Origin: Rhodobacteraceae bacterium F11138
Lineage (GTDB): Bacteria > Pseudomonadota > Alphaproteobacteria > Rhodobacterales > Rhodobacteraceae
Assembly (NCBI GenBank): GCA_016521575.1
Contig: JAEKDP010000002.1
Span: 720,098 to 784,097 of the forward strand
Reading direction: 5' to 3'
Length of the DNA: 64,000 bases
The notes below the pieces were generated by a model, which saw only the letters and a program-made list of their open reading frames with translations, had not been told where the DNA came from and did not search any database. A program made the position numbers and the translations under genes. Shown one piece after another: positions 34,093 through 44,234 of the stretch. Within the stretch, counting starts at the first letter, position 1. Each line of letters begins with the position of its first letter.

Positions 34093-34973
34093 AGGCGCTC
34101 TCGCCCGAACTCCAAGCCCATCTCGATACGGGCGCCACCACGCTCGCCTGGTGCTGGCGCATCACCCGCGCTGACGGTGTGCGGTTCGGCTTCACCGATC
34201 ATGACCGAGCACTCAGCTTCGCCGGTACGGAGTTCGAGCCCGAGAGCGGTTTCGCCGCCTCCGAGATCCGCGCGACAGGCGATCTCGCGGTCGATGCACA
34301 GGATGCGGAGGGCGTGCTGAGCTCGGACCGGATCACCGAGACCGATATCCGCGACGGGCTGTGGGACAATGCGGAAGTGGAACTGTGGCGGGTGAACTGG
34401 TCGGACCCGTCGCAGCGCGTGCTGATGCGCCAGGGTGCCATCGGCCAGATCCGGCGCGGGCGGCTGGCCTTCGTGGCGGAGGTCCGCTCGCTCGCGCATC
34501 TGCTGGGCCAGAGCGTCGGGCGGACGTTTCAGGCGACCTGCGACGCGGTGGTCGGCGATGCCCGCTGCGGCGTCGACCTGGACGATCCCGCCTTTCACGG
34601 CACGGGCTCGATCGGCACGCTTTCCGGCGATCGCTCCTTCACCGCCTCCGGCCTCGATGGTTTTGCCTCGGGCTGGTTCGCCTTCGGCACAATCACATGG
34701 ACCTCCGGCGCCAATGCCGGACGGCGCGCGGAGATCTCCGGCCACGGGCGGGATGCCGGTAGTGTCACCCTGTCCCTGCTCGAGGCGCCGGTCCGGCCGC
34801 TGACGGAGGGCGACGGTTTCACCATCAGGGCGGGCTGCGACAAGAGCGCGGCGACCTGCACCGCGAAATTCGCCAATATCGCGAACTTCCGCGGATTTCC
34901 GCATATTCCGGGTCAGGACACGGTCCTGCGCTACGCGAAGTCCGATGGCGGCCATGACGGTGGCGTGCTGTGA
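34089..34973 (+). CDS. DUF2163/BR0599-type phage tail protein (GTA gp13-like)
   Basis: 294 residues. Typical features are the early TTLAWCWRITRADGVRFGFTDHDR segment, then a region ending CDKSAATCTAKFANIANFRGFPHIPG, with Cys residues that in this family bind metal or form a knot. In Rhodobacter-type gene transfer agents and related siphophages this is the tail-tip protein encoded before the NlpC/P60 gene, as here. It is translationally coupled on both sides (4-base overlaps). Confidence 0.9.
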   Translation: MKALSPELQAHLDTGATTLAWCWRITRADGVRFGFTDHDRALSFAGTEFEPESGFAASEIRATGDLAVDAQDAEGVLSSDRITETDIRDGLWDNAEVELWRVNWSDPSQRVLMRQGAIGQIRRGRLAFVAEVRSLAHLLGQSVGRTFQATCDAVVGDARCGVDLDDPAFHGTGSIGTLSGDRSFTASGLDGFASGWFAFGTITWTSGANAGRRAEISGHGRDAGSVTLSLLEAPVRPLTEGDGFTIRAGCDKSAATCTAKFANIANFRGFPHIPGQDTVLRYAKSDGGHDGGVL

Positions 34974-35407
34974 AGCCCGCCGATCCCGCGCAGGTCATCG
35001 CCGCCGCCCGGTCCTGGCGCGGCACGCCCTACCACGATCAGGCCAGCGTGAAGAGCGCGGGCTGCGATTGCCTCGGGCTGGCGCGCGGCGGCTGGCGCGA
35101 GGTGGTCGGGCCCGAACCGTTCCCGATCCCGCCCTATAGCCGGGACTGGGGCGAGACCGGATCGGTCGAAGTGCTTGCAACAGGCGCGCGGCGGATGATG
35201 GTCGAGATCGCGCCTGCCGATGTCGGTCCCGGCGCATTGCTGTTGTTTCGCATGCGCCCGCGCGCCATCGCCAAGCATGTCGGCATCCTCATCGCGCCGG
35301 ATCGTTTCATCCATTCCTATGAGCGGCTCGGCGTGATCGAGCAGCCGCTTTCGCCTGCCTGGCGGCGGCGCATCGCCTTCGCCTTCCTGTTTCCGGACCG
35401 GACCTGA
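34970..35407 (+). CDS. NlpC/P60-family phage cell-wall peptidase (GTA gp14-like)
   Basis: 145 residues from a GTG that overlaps the previous stop (GTGA). The Cys nucleophile is in SAGCDCLGLARGGWRE and the His in IAKHVGILI, the NlpC/P60 pattern. It probably sits at the tail tip and opens the peptidoglycan during entry. It is followed after 4 bases by the large tail hub gene, the same order as in gene transfer agents. Confidence 0.92.
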   Translation: MKPADPAQVIAAARSWRGTPYHDQASVKSAGCDCLGLARGGWREVVGPEPFPIPPYSRDWGETGSVEVLATGARRMMVEIAPADVGPGALLLFRMRPRAIAKHVGILIAPDRFIHSYERLGVIEQPLSPAWRRRIAFAFLFPDRT

Positions 35408-35411
35408 TCTC

Positions 35412-38400
35412 ATGGCCACACTCGCGCTCGGCGCGGCCGGCGCCGCCATTGGCGGCTCGATCGGCGGCAGCATCCTCGGGTTCAGCGCCGCCACGATAGG
35501 CGGCTATATCGGCGCAAGCGTGGGCTCCTATGTCGATAACTGGATCATCGCCTCGCTGACGCCGGGCCAGCGCTTCGAGGGACAGCGGCTGGACGGGTTG
35601 CGGGTGACCTCGGCCACCGAGGGCACGGTCATCCCGCAGGTCTTCGGCCGCATGCGGATGGGCGGCAACATCATCTGGGCCACGGATTTCCGCGAGGAGA
35701 GGAAGACCAGCCGCCAGGGTGGCGGTGGCAAGGGCGGCGGCGGTGGCGGCAGTATCACGACCACCGAGTATCGCTACCATGCCTCATTCGCGGTCGCCTT
35801 ATGCCAAGGGTCAATCACCGGCATCGGGCGCATCTGGGCCGATGGCGATCTCATGGATCTCTCCGGCGTCACCTGGCGCTGGTATCCGGGCGACGAGACG
35901 CAGGAGCCGGATCCCTTCATCGCGGGCACCATGGGCGCGAACAACACGCCGGCCTATCGCGGCACCGCCTATCTGGTCTTCGAGGATCTGGCCCTGGCGC
36001 CATTCGGCAACCGCCTGCCGCAAATTACCGTCGAAGTATTCCGGCCCTTGGCCGATGCGGACTCCGCCGAGGGGCTCACCCGCGCGGTCACGCTGATCCC
36101 GGCCTCGGGCGAATTCGTCTATGCCACCGAGGCCATCCGCAAGCCGGGCGGCGCGGAAAACCTCAACGCGTCCTCCGGCACGACCGACATGGTGGAGGCG
36201 CTGGACCGGCTCGAGGCCTCGGCGCCGAATGTCGAGAGCGTCAGCCTCGTCGTCTCCTGGTTCGGCGACGATCTCCGCGCCGGGCATTGCACGCTGCGGC
36301 CAGGCGTGGAGCTTGCCGCGAAACAGACGAAACCGCAGCTCTGGCGCGTCAATGGCGTTGACCGGCACGAAGCCCATCTGGTCAGCCGCGACGAGGAAGA
36401 TCGTCCCGTCTATGGCGGCACGCCGGCGGATTTCTCGGTGGTGCAGGCCATCCGCGAGATGAAAGCCCGCGGGCATCGCGTGACCTTTTACCCGTTCCTG
36501 ATGATGGATGTGCCGCCCGGCAACGATCTGCCCGATCCCTACAGCGACAATGCCGGGTCCACTGGTCAGCCCGCATTCCCCTGGCGCGGCCGGATCACCT
36601 GTTCTCCGGCGGCGGGCTACGCGGGCACGGTGGACAAGACCGCCGACGCCAACACGCAGGTCGCCGCATTCTTTGGCGCGGCGCAGCCTTCCGATTTCAC
36701 CGTCTCCGGCACCTCCGTCAGCTGGTCGTGTCCATCCGGCGATTGGGGATTCCGGCGCATGATCCTGCATTACGCCCATCTCTGCGCGGCCGCTGGCGGC
36801 GTCGATGCCTTTCTCATCGGCTCGGAAACGCGCGGGTTGACCGCCATCCGCGATGGCGCGGCCAGCTATCCGGCTGTCGAGGCGCTGCGCCAGCTGGCGA
36901 GGGATGTCCGTTTGATCCTCGGGCCCGACACCAAGATCAGCTATGCCGCCGACTGGTCGGAGTATTTCGGGCATCATCCGGACGACGGCAGCGGAGATGT
37001 GTTCTTCCATCTCGATCCGCTCTGGTCGGACCCTGAGATCGACTTCATCGGCATCGACAATTACATGCCGCTGTCAGACTGGCGCGATGGCTTCGATCAT
37101 CTTGACGGTGAGGGGGCGAGCGCCAACGGTTCGAGCGAGACCCCGAACGACGGCTGGCCTTCCATATATCACCGTGCCTATCTGCAATCGAATATCGCCG
37201 GTGGCGAGGGGTTCGACTGGTACTACGCCTCTGAGGAGGATCGCAAAGACCAGATCAGAACGCCCATCACCGATGGCAGCGCGGGCAAGCCGTGGGTCTT
37301 CCGCTACAAGGATCTGCGTAGCTGGTGGTCGAACCTGCATTACAATCGTCCTGGCGGGGTGGAGAGCGGCTCCGCCACCGGCTGGGTGCCGCAGTCCAAG
37401 CCCATCCGCTTTACCGAGATCGGCTGCCCGGCCATCGACCGGGGCACCAATCAGCCGAACGTGTTCTTCGATCCCAAATCCTCGGAGAGCGAACTGCCGT
37501 ATTTCTCGCGGGGCTGGCGCGACGATGCGATCCAGCGCGCCTATCTTGAGGCGACGTATCTCCATTGGGGTGATGCCGCTAACAACCCGGCCTCGGGCGT
37601 CTATGCGGGGCGCATGGTCGAGATGGAGGAATGCGCCGTCTGGACCTGGGACGCGCGACCCTATCCCTTCTTTCCCGAACTACGGGATGTCTGGAGCGAC
37701 GGCGAGAACTGGCGGCTGGGTCACTGGCTGACCGGCCGGCTGGGCGCCGTGTCGCTGGCAGCGCTGGTCCGCCACCTCTGTCTCGAAGCCGGATTGAAGG
37801 CAGACCAGATCGATGTCTCCCACCTTTGGGGTGCGGTCGAGGGCTATGCCATCACCGCGCTGGAGGCGCCACGCAACGCGCTGACCACGCTGGGGCGGCA
37901 TTTCGGCTTCGATGCCGTCGAGAGCGAAGGCGTCATCCGCTTCCTCATGCGCGGCCGCGCGGCAGTGGCCACACTGACCTTCGATGATCTTGTCGCGGCC
38001 AGAGAGGGCGAAGCGCTCGAACTGACCCGCGCGCAGGAGACTGAGCTCCCACAGGCGCTGAAATGGCATTTGGCGCGCGCCGATGAGGACTATGACGCCG
38101 CCATGGTCGAGGCGCGGCGGATCACGGTCGCCTCGGATCGCGTCAGCAGCGAGAGCTTTCCCATGGCGGTGCCGCCCGAGGAGGCCGAGCGCCGCTGCCG
38201 CCGTGCGCTGATGGAAGCCTGGGCCGGGCGCGAGACCGCGTCCTTCCGCCTGCCGCCATCACGCCTCGCGCTGGACCCGGCGGATGTGGTCGCCCTCGAT
38301 CATGATGGGCGGGTCACTGAGTATCGCCTGACCACGATCGCCGATGGCGAGGCGCGCAGCATCGAGGTTATCCGCCAGGACCGCGAAACCGGAAACCTCG

Positions 38401-39407
38401 CCCCCGGCAATCCGCGCCCGACCACGCCGGGGCGTCCGGTTGTCTTCGGCGAGCCGGAGGTGGTGATCCTCGACCTGCCGCAGATGGTCGAGGATCAGGC
38501 TGCGCATCGCCCGCTGGTCGCCGCGCATGCCGCGCCATGGCCGGGAGAACTTGCCGTCTTCCGCAGCGCCGCCGAGGATGGTTTCGAGCTTCTGACCGGC
38601 ATCACGCGCCCTGCACGGATGGGCTGGCTCGCCGCCGATCTCTGGTCCGGGCCGGTGTCCCGCTTCGATCACGGCAACCAGCTGATCCTGGATCTGCAGA
38701 CCGGCACGCTGGAATCGGTGACGGACCTCGCCCTCTTTGCCGGGGCCAATGCCTTCGCCATCGAGACCGCGCCGGACACCTGGGAGATCGTGCAGGCTGG
38801 CAAGGCGGAACTTCTCGCGCCGGGACGCTACCGGCTGACCCGGCTCCTGCGCGGCCAGCGTGGCACCGAACACGCCATCGGCAATCCCGCGCCTGCCGGG
38901 GCGCGTGTTGTCGTGCTGGACGAGACCCTCGCGCCGCTGCCGATCGCGGAAGCCGATCTCGGCCTCGAGTGGAATTGGCGCATCGGCCCTGCGAGCCATC
39001 CCGTCGGCAGCGACACCTATGTCGCCGAAATCTTCACGCCTGCGGGTGCGGGCCTGCGGCCATTCTCGGTCGTCCATGTCGAGCAGCCCTGGCGCACGCC
39101 GCGCACGCCCGGCGACCTGACCATCCGCTGGGTGCGGCGGTCGCGGGCACTTGCCGCCGACAGCTGGACTGCGCTGGAGGTGCCAATGCCCGAGCAGATG
39201 GAGGCCTATGAGGTGGAGATCCTCGACGGCGCGACGGTCATTCGGACGCTCTCCGCATCTGGGCCAACCACCACCTACACCGCCGCGCAGCAGACCGCCG
39301 ATTGGGGCGCGTTGCTCGGTCCCGGCGACAGCCTGACCATCTGCATCTACCAGCTCTCCGCCCGCGTCGGCCGGGGCGCGCCCAAGACTGAAACGCTCTA
39401 TTTCTGA
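35412..39407 (+). CDS. Phage/GTA tail hub protein with TIM-barrel-like and phage-tail domains (gp15-like)
   Basis: 1331 residues. It begins with a glycine-rich hydrophobic region (about 1-45). Next comes a TIM-barrel-like glycosidase-fold domain (about 400-760; FIGIDNYMPLSDWRDG and FTEIGCPAIDRGTNQPNVF). The second half is the phage tail/GTA hub domain, with the ending RTLSASGPTTTYTA. This is the baseplate-hub protein of GTA and related tails, needed for receptor contact. It looks intact. A very Gly/Lys-rich loop (about 100-116) is a local oddity. Confidence 0.92.
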   Translation: MATLALGAAGAAIGGSIGGSILGFSAATIGGYIGASVGSYVDNWIIASLTPGQRFEGQRLDGLRVTSATEGTVIPQVFGRMRMGGNIIWATDFREERKTSRQGGGGKGGGGGGSITTTEYRYHASFAVALCQGSITGIGRIWADGDLMDLSGVTWRWYPGDETQEPDPFIAGTMGANNTPAYRGTAYLVFEDLALAPFGNRLPQITVEVFRPLADADSAEGLTRAVTLIPASGEFVYATEAIRKPGGAENLNASSGTTDMVEALDRLEASAPNVESVSLVVSWFGDDLRAGHCTLRPGVELAAKQTKPQLWRVNGVDRHEAHLVSRDEEDRPVYGGTPADFSVVQAIREMKARGHRVTFYPFLMMDVPPGNDLPDPYSDNAGSTGQPAFPWRGRITCSPAAGYAGTVDKTADANTQVAAFFGAAQPSDFTVSGTSVSWSCPSGDWGFRRMILHYAHLCAAAGGVDAFLIGSETRGLTAIRDGAASYPAVEALRQLARDVRLILGPDTKISYAADWSEYFGHHPDDGSGDVFFHLDPLWSDPEIDFIGIDNYMPLSDWRDGFDHLDGEGASANGSSETPNDGWPSIYHRAYLQSNIAGGEGFDWYYASEEDRKDQIRTPITDGSAGKPWVFRYKDLRSWWSNLHYNRPGGVESGSATGWVPQSKPIRFTEIGCPAIDRGTNQPNVFFDPKSSESELPYFSRGWRDDAIQRAYLEATYLHWGDAANNPASGVYAGRMVEMEECAVWTWDARPYPFFPELRDVWSDGENWRLGHWLTGRLGAVSLAALVRHLCLEAGLKADQIDVSHLWGAVEGYAITALEAPRNALTTLGRHFGFDAVESEGVIRFLMRGRAAVATLTFDDLVAAREGEALELTRAQETELPQALKWHLARADEDYDAAMVEARRITVASDRVSSESFPMAVPPEEAERRCRRALMEAWAGRETASFRLPPSRLALDPADVVALDHDGRVTEYRLTTIADGEARSIEVIRQDRETGNLAPGNPRPTTPGRPVVFGEPEVVILDLPQMVEDQAAHRPLVAAHAAPWPGELAVFRSAAEDGFELLTGITRPARMGWLAADLWSGPVSRFDHGNQLILDLQTGTLESVTDLALFAGANAFAIETAPDTWEIVQAGKAELLAPGRYRLTRLLRGQRGTEHAIGNPAPAGARVVVLDETLAPLPIAEADLGLEWNWRIGPASHPVGSDTYVAEIFTPAGAGLRPFSVVHVEQPWRTPRTPGDLTIRWVRRSRALAADSWTALEVPMPEQMEAYEVEILDGATVIRTLSASGPTTTYTAAQQTADWGALLGPGDSLTICIYQLSARVGRGAPKTETLYF

Positions 39408-39419
39408 AGGATCATCCGC

Positions 39420-40496
39420 ATGGCCGATACCACCACCAATCTGCAGCTGCCCTATCTCTTGGCCAGCCAGGCGCAGAAGCACGTCACCCATAACGAGGCG
39501 ATCCGGTTGCTGGACGGGCTGGTGCAGATGTCGGTGATCGACAGAGACCTGACCGCGCCGCCATCCTCGCCCGCGGACGGGGATCGCTACATCGTCGGTT
39601 CCGGAGCGACGGGCGATTGGTCGGGCTGGGATCTGAGCGTCGTGCTCTATGCCGATGGCATCTGGACGCGCCTCGCGCCGCGGGCCGGGTGGCGCGTGTG
39701 GGTCGAGGATGAGGGCGCGCTATTGGTCTACAATGGTGCCACCTGGACCAGCCTCACGCCCGCTGCGCTGCAGAACATGGCGCTTCTCGGAATCGGCACC
39801 GCGGCGGATGCCGCCAATCCGTTCTCGGCCAAGTTGAATGCGGCGCTCTGGACCGCGCTCACCACCGCCGAGGGCGGCGATGGCGATCTCTACTACACCA
39901 TGAACAAGGAGACGGCATCCGACGATCTCGGGCTGTCCTTGCAGACCGGTTACGTGACGAAGGCATTACTGGGCCTGTTCGGCTCCGACGACCTGCGGCT
40001 TGCCGTCTCGGACGATGGCGCCACCTTCTTCGACGCCTTCAGCGTGGACCGGCTGACCGGCGTCATGGACCAGCCGCGCCTGCCGCGCTTCAAGGGCTAC
40101 ACGAATTACGACAACTACATCGCCACCGAGACCTGGACAAAGATTGCGATAAACAACACCGAGTACAATGACCAGGGGGCCTTCGACGCGACGAACAACC
40201 ACTTCGTCGCGCCGGTCGCGGGCACCTACCTGCTCGGAGCCTCGCTTCTCTACAAGGAGAACAGCGCCACCAACATGAAGATGCGCGGTCGGCTCGTCCT
40301 GAACGGCTCGACCGAGATCAAGGGCTCATTGGGCGAAATCAGCGGCAATCATTTCAGCGAGGCAACGGCAATCTGGCTGCAGACCATGGTCATGCTCGAC
40401 GCGGACGATACCGTCGAATTGCAGGGGTACTTCCGCAACTCCGATGCCTATTTTGCCGCCGACCACACAACCTTCTGGGGATGCAAGGTGGGGTAA
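39420..40496 (+). CDS. DUF2793 phage tail fibre-like protein with C1q/TNF-like tail
   Basis: 358 residues. The N-terminal DUF2793 region has LPYLLASQAQKHVTHNEA and GDRYIVGSGATGDWSGW. The C-terminal 130 residues (from YDNYIATETWTKI to FWGCKVG) look like a C1q/TNF-type jelly roll, a common trimeric receptor-binding end. Position right after the tail hub supports a fibre or spike role. The start has AAGGATCATCC upstream. Confidence 0.85.
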   Translation: MADTTTNLQLPYLLASQAQKHVTHNEAIRLLDGLVQMSVIDRDLTAPPSSPADGDRYIVGSGATGDWSGWDLSVVLYADGIWTRLAPRAGWRVWVEDEGALLVYNGATWTSLTPAALQNMALLGIGTAADAANPFSAKLNAALWTALTTAEGGDGDLYYTMNKETASDDLGLSLQTGYVTKALLGLFGSDDLRLAVSDDGATFFDAFSVDRLTGVMDQPRLPRFKGYTNYDNYIATETWTKIAINNTEYNDQGAFDATNNHFVAPVAGTYLLGASLLYKENSATNMKMRGRLVLNGSTEIKGSLGEISGNHFSEATAIWLQTMVMLDADDTVELQGYFRNSDAYFAADHTTFWGCKVG

Positions 40497-40645
40497 GGTT
40501 CGCATGAAGCCCTTGTCCGGTTCAGCAGTCTTGGTGACCTCGCCCCGTGTCCGAACCATGAAAACAAGGGGTGGCACGGGAGCGGCAGACACCACGCCTT
40601 TCCATGCCTCTCCGCCGGCCTCGCGCGCGCGGCAGCCTGCCGTGC

Positions 40646-41857
40646 ATGCTCGAACCCATCAGATTCCTTTCCGTTTGCAGTGGCATCGAGGCGGCGTCCG
40701 TCGCCTGGGCGCCACTTGGATGGCGCGCCGTCGCGGTGTCGGAAATCGACCCGTTCCCGTGCCACGTTCTCCAACACCGGCAGGGCGCTGGGCGCCCGCT
40801 CCACATGCCGTCGCCGGATGCGCCGGGCCTGTCGCTGAAGGAGGCGCGCGCCCATGCCAATGCCATCAAGGCCATGGCCAACATTCCCGAGGCCGGCCGC
40901 ATTCCGAATTTCGGGGATATGACCGCCTTCAGGGAGTGGCCGGATGCAGCAATTGACCTTCTGGTCGGAGGAACGCCCTGCCAGTCATTCTCAGTCGCCG
41001 GGCTCAGAAAAGGCATGGACGATCCGCGTGGCAACCTGGCCCTCGTCTATCTTGCCATTGCTGAACGCTATCGGCCCGGATGGCTGGTCTGGGAAAACGT
41101 GCCCGGCGTCCTGTCCAGCAGCAGAGGACGGGATTTTGGCTCCTTCCTCGGGGCGCTGGCGCAACTCGGGTATGGGTTCGCCTGGAGAGTGCTGGACGCT
41201 CAGTACATCCGAACACTCGGCTTCCCCTTCGCTGTCCCGCAGCGCCGCCGTCGTGTGTTCCTTGTCGGATATCTTGGAAACTGGCGTCCTGCCGCAGCGG
41301 TATTATTTGACGGCCAGAGCCTGCGCGGGGATCCTCCGCCGCGCCGCGAAGCGGGGAAAGTCACTGCCCCAACTCTTGCGGCACGCACTCGAGGCGGTGG
41401 CGGGCTCGGAACTGACTTCGACCTCGACGGAGGACTGATCGCGGGGGCCGCGCCGATCAGTATGGCGCATGGTCAGGGCGGCGCAGAGATCGGCTTTAAC
41501 AACGGTCCCACGCTGACCTGCAATCACGAGGCGCCCATTGTGGCGCATGCGCTCCGGGCTGAGGGCTTTGACGCTTCAGAGGATGGAACCGGTCGCGGTA
41601 CGCCTATCGTCCCGGTCGCCTTCGACGCACAGGCGGGCGGCAACACCGGGCTGGCAATCGGCGCGGATGTCTCCGGCGCCCTCCATGGAGGCGGCAAACA
41701 TGGTGGCCGCGCGGCGGTTGCGCATCCCGTCGCCATTCAGGAGCGTGCGGTCAGCGAGAACCCGGATGCCGGGCCGGACGGCATCGGCTGCCGCGATGAT
41801 GGCGCGGCCTATACACTTGAAGCGCGCACCACCGCAACCAAGCGGTTGTCAACCTGA
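40646..41857 (+). pseudogene. DNA (cytosine-5) methyltransferase, truncated at the 3' end
   Basis: About 403 residues from the ATG at 40646. The N-terminal catalytic region is complete: SAM-binding FLSVCSGIEAA, the nucleophile in GGTPCQSFSVAG, WENVPGV (motif VI) and VPQRRRRVFLVGY (motif VIII). After the variable region the frame stops at LEARTTATKRLST. The expected C-terminal motifs IX-X (a segment like RRLTPRECERLQGFPD ending in a conserved Asn region) are absent. It is therefore probably inactive, cut where the phage DNA meets the hsdR remnant. It carries the family's phage-type spacing. Confidence 0.7.
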
Positions 41858-41971
41858 GGCAACCGGTGGGTATCGAGATCGAGGCAAACCACCCGACAGA
41901 CCCGGGGCAGATCCGGGAAGGGGCTGATGCGACGAAATTCCACCCCGTCACGAGCCGGGGACGGGCGGTCC

Positions 41972-42277
41972 CTACATCGCGCGCGCCAGGGCCTCGGCTT
42001 GCTTGATCACCAGCTTCACCGCCTCGGTCTGAAGATCCGGCGGATATCCGTAGCGTCGCAGGATCCGTTTCACCGCAACACGCATCTTCGCCCGCACATC
42101 ATCTCGTTGCCACCAGTCCACGCCAGAATTATCCCGAACGGATCTCACCAATTCAGTCGCAATCACTTTGAGTTGATCGTTGTCCATGACCTCGACAGCG
42201 CTCTCGTTCTGAGCGAGCGCATCGTAGAAGCTCCGTGCGGCGTCCGACATATCGTCCTCGGGCTCAGCGCTGAGGTC
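41972..42277 (-). pseudogene. hsdR: C-terminal remnant of type I restriction enzyme HsdR (DUF3387/EcoR124_C)
   Basis: About 100 codons, from LSAEPEDDMSD through FYDALAQNESAVEVM, GVDWWQRDDVRAKMRVAVKR and YGYPPDLQTEAV to the stop, read as the well-known helical end of HsdR. The translocase and nuclease parts (about 900 residues) are missing. Upstream the frame continues to 42391 with Arg-rich non-homologous sequence. No hsdM or hsdS is seen nearby. It shows that a restriction locus was deleted here. Confidence 0.75.
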
Positions 42278-42789
42278 CTTGACCGCGCAGCGGGTTCTCC
42301 ACCTACGTTTCACGCAGGGCTGACGGCCCAGACGCAACCTGTTGACAGGTCTGCGACCGGCAAAATAGTCTCTTCGCGAAAGGCAGAACATACCACGCGG
42401 ATGCAGGATTCAACCATAGCGTGTGACCTGCCTGCAGCAGAAGACTGTTCGGACGAGCCCTTCATATCGACGCGCGCTCCGAAAGACGGTCGGCCGAGAT
42501 CCTGCGCGCAAGACCGCGGCGACCTACATGACAATTCTCGCTTCAGCACATAGAACTCGAGACGCTGGATGGCGTGCTATTGGCTTACGATCTTGGAGAA
42601 GCTCTGAGAGAACTGGATCGCGGAGTCGAGACGTCATATGGGTTGTGGGCCAGCAAGGACTGAGGCATCGGCGTGCCAATGTGATCGCGTTCTTTGTTGA
42701 GAAAGTGGTTTTCGAAATGATGCCATCAACTGCGTCCAATCTGTCGCGCCTGCAGAGAAACTCTCCACAGGCGCGAATCTTTCAGCCGT
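42278..42789. other. Degenerate stretch at the right end of the mobile region
   Basis: No intact gene. On the plus strand, 42532-42660 codes for QHIELETLDGVLLAYDLGEA...YGLWASKD-stop without a start; it looks like the end of an eroded gene of unknown family. Other open frames are Arg/Ser-rich and overlap. This is consistent with repeated deletion at the element boundary. Confidence 0.4.
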
Positions 42790-44214
42790 TTAGGCCGCGG
42801 GGCGTTTGACCAGGGGCGGCGTGACCTCTTCCGGAATCGGGCAGACGTAGGGTTCGATCTCCATCCGGCGGCGGTGGTCCTGCTTGGCCCGGGCCAGAAG
42901 GTTGGAATCGGAAAGCAGCATCCGCGCCGTGGCCCCCATGATTTTGGCTGCATGGACCATGCCCTTGTGCGCCGCCCCGGCCTTGCCCTGCGCGGTGATC
43001 TGCCACGAATGGCCGGGCGTGCCGATGGCATGGGTGGCGACCCGCGCCTGCACCGTGGGCACCGCCCAGGAGACATCGGCCACATCCGTGGAGCCCATCA
43101 TCGCCGGCCCGCGCGACTGCGGCGGCACGATGTAGTCGCAAAGCGGCGAACCTTCGCGCGGCGCAAGGCCGTTCTGGCGGTACTCGGCCGCGATGTCCTC
43201 TTCGCTCAGCGTGGCCTGGATGCGCGAGGCATATGCACGATCGACATCGTCGAAGGGTACGCCGCCCAGCATGTCCATCGCCTGCTGCATCGCCTCTTCC
43301 AGCGGCGTGTTGCCCTGCATGTTCGAGACCGCCGACATCACCGAGATATCCACATCGGTGCCGGTCATCAGCGCGGCGCCGCGGGCGATGTCCTGTACCC
43401 GTGCGTTCAGCGCGCGCATCCCCGACAGCGTGGTCGAGCGGATCGCATAGCGCGTAACCGCACGCGCCTGCACCACGTTTGGCGCGGTGCCGCCGGCGTC
43501 GAGATAGGCGTTGTGGATGCGGCTTTCCTGAGGGATGTGCTCGCGCAGATATTGCACGCCGACGTTCATCAGTTCCGCCGCGTCAAGCGCGCTGCGGCCC
43601 AGATGCGGCGCGGCCGCGGCATGGCTGGCACGGCCGGTGAAGGCGAAATCCATCCGCGTGTTGGCCAGGCTCATTGCCTCGTCGACCCGGGTCATGCCCG
43701 AGGGATGCCAGCAGATCGCCGCATCGACATCGTCAAAGGCCCCATCGCGCACCATGAAGGCCTTGGCGGCCCCACCTTCCTCGGCCGGGCAGCCGTAGTA
43801 GCGCACCCGCCCCGGGGTGCCGGTCTCGGCCAGCCAGTCCTTCAGCGCGGTCGCTGCCAAGAGGGCTGCGGAGCCCAGAAGGTTGTGCCCGCAGCCATGG
43901 CCCGGCCCGCCGGCCTTCACGGGCTTGGGGTAGTCGATCCCGGCTTCCTGGCTCAGCCCCGGCAGCGCGTCGTATTCGCCCAGGATGGCGATGACCGGAC
44001 CGCCCTCGCCGGCCTCGCCCATCACCGCGGTAGGGATGCCCGCGATCTCTTCGGTCACGGTAAAGCCCTTGTCGCGCAGCATCTCAGTATGTTCGGCACA
44101 GGAGGCAAATTCGGCGTAGAGCGTTTCGGGTGTAGCCCAGACCCGGTCGGCCAGTCCGATCAGATCCTTCTCATGGGCCTCGACATGGTCCCAGATGACA
44201 TCGCTGTTCTGCAT
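42790..44214 (-). CDS. abgB: M20-family amidohydrolase, AbgB-like (p-aminobenzoyl-glutamate utilisation type)
   Basis: 474 residues, the full length of the AbgB group. M20 metal-site motifs are clear: GEYDALPGLSQ, GHGCGHNLLGSAAL, CPAEEGGAAK (the catalytic/metal Glu pair), WHPSGM and a late HAIGTPGHSWQ. The dimerisation domain follows RASHAAAAPHLGRSALDAAELM. It hydrolyses an amide or peptide bond of a small N-acyl or dipeptide substrate; the exact substrate is not readable. It is the last gene of the ABC transporter operon, 20 bases after the hydrolase, so the transporter probably brings in its substrate. Confidence 0.88.
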   Translation of the reverse strand: MQNSDVIWDHVEAHEKDLIGLADRVWATPETLYAEFASCAEHTEMLRDKGFTVTEEIAGIPTAVMGEAGEGGPVIAILGEYDALPGLSQEAGIDYPKPVKAGGPGHGCGHNLLGSAALLAATALKDWLAETGTPGRVRYYGCPAEEGGAAKAFMVRDGAFDDVDAAICWHPSGMTRVDEAMSLANTRMDFAFTGRASHAAAAPHLGRSALDAAELMNVGVQYLREHIPQESRIHNAYLDAGGTAPNVVQARAVTRYAIRSTTLSGMRALNARVQDIARGAALMTGTDVDISVMSAVSNMQGNTPLEEAMQQAMDMLGGVPFDDVDRAYASRIQATLSEEDIAAEYRQNGLAPREGSPLCDYIVPPQSRGPAMMGSTDVADVSWAVPTVQARVATHAIGTPGHSWQITAQGKAGAAHKGMVHAAKIMGATARMLLSDSNLLARAKQDHRRRMEIEPYVCPIPEEVTPPLVKRPAA

Positions 44215-44234
44215 TTCTCTCTCCTTTCGCTGGT

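Noticed and set aside
35811-37010. Minus-strand open frame opposite the tail hub gene
   Set aside because: Antisense shadow; composition like the other GC-driven frames.
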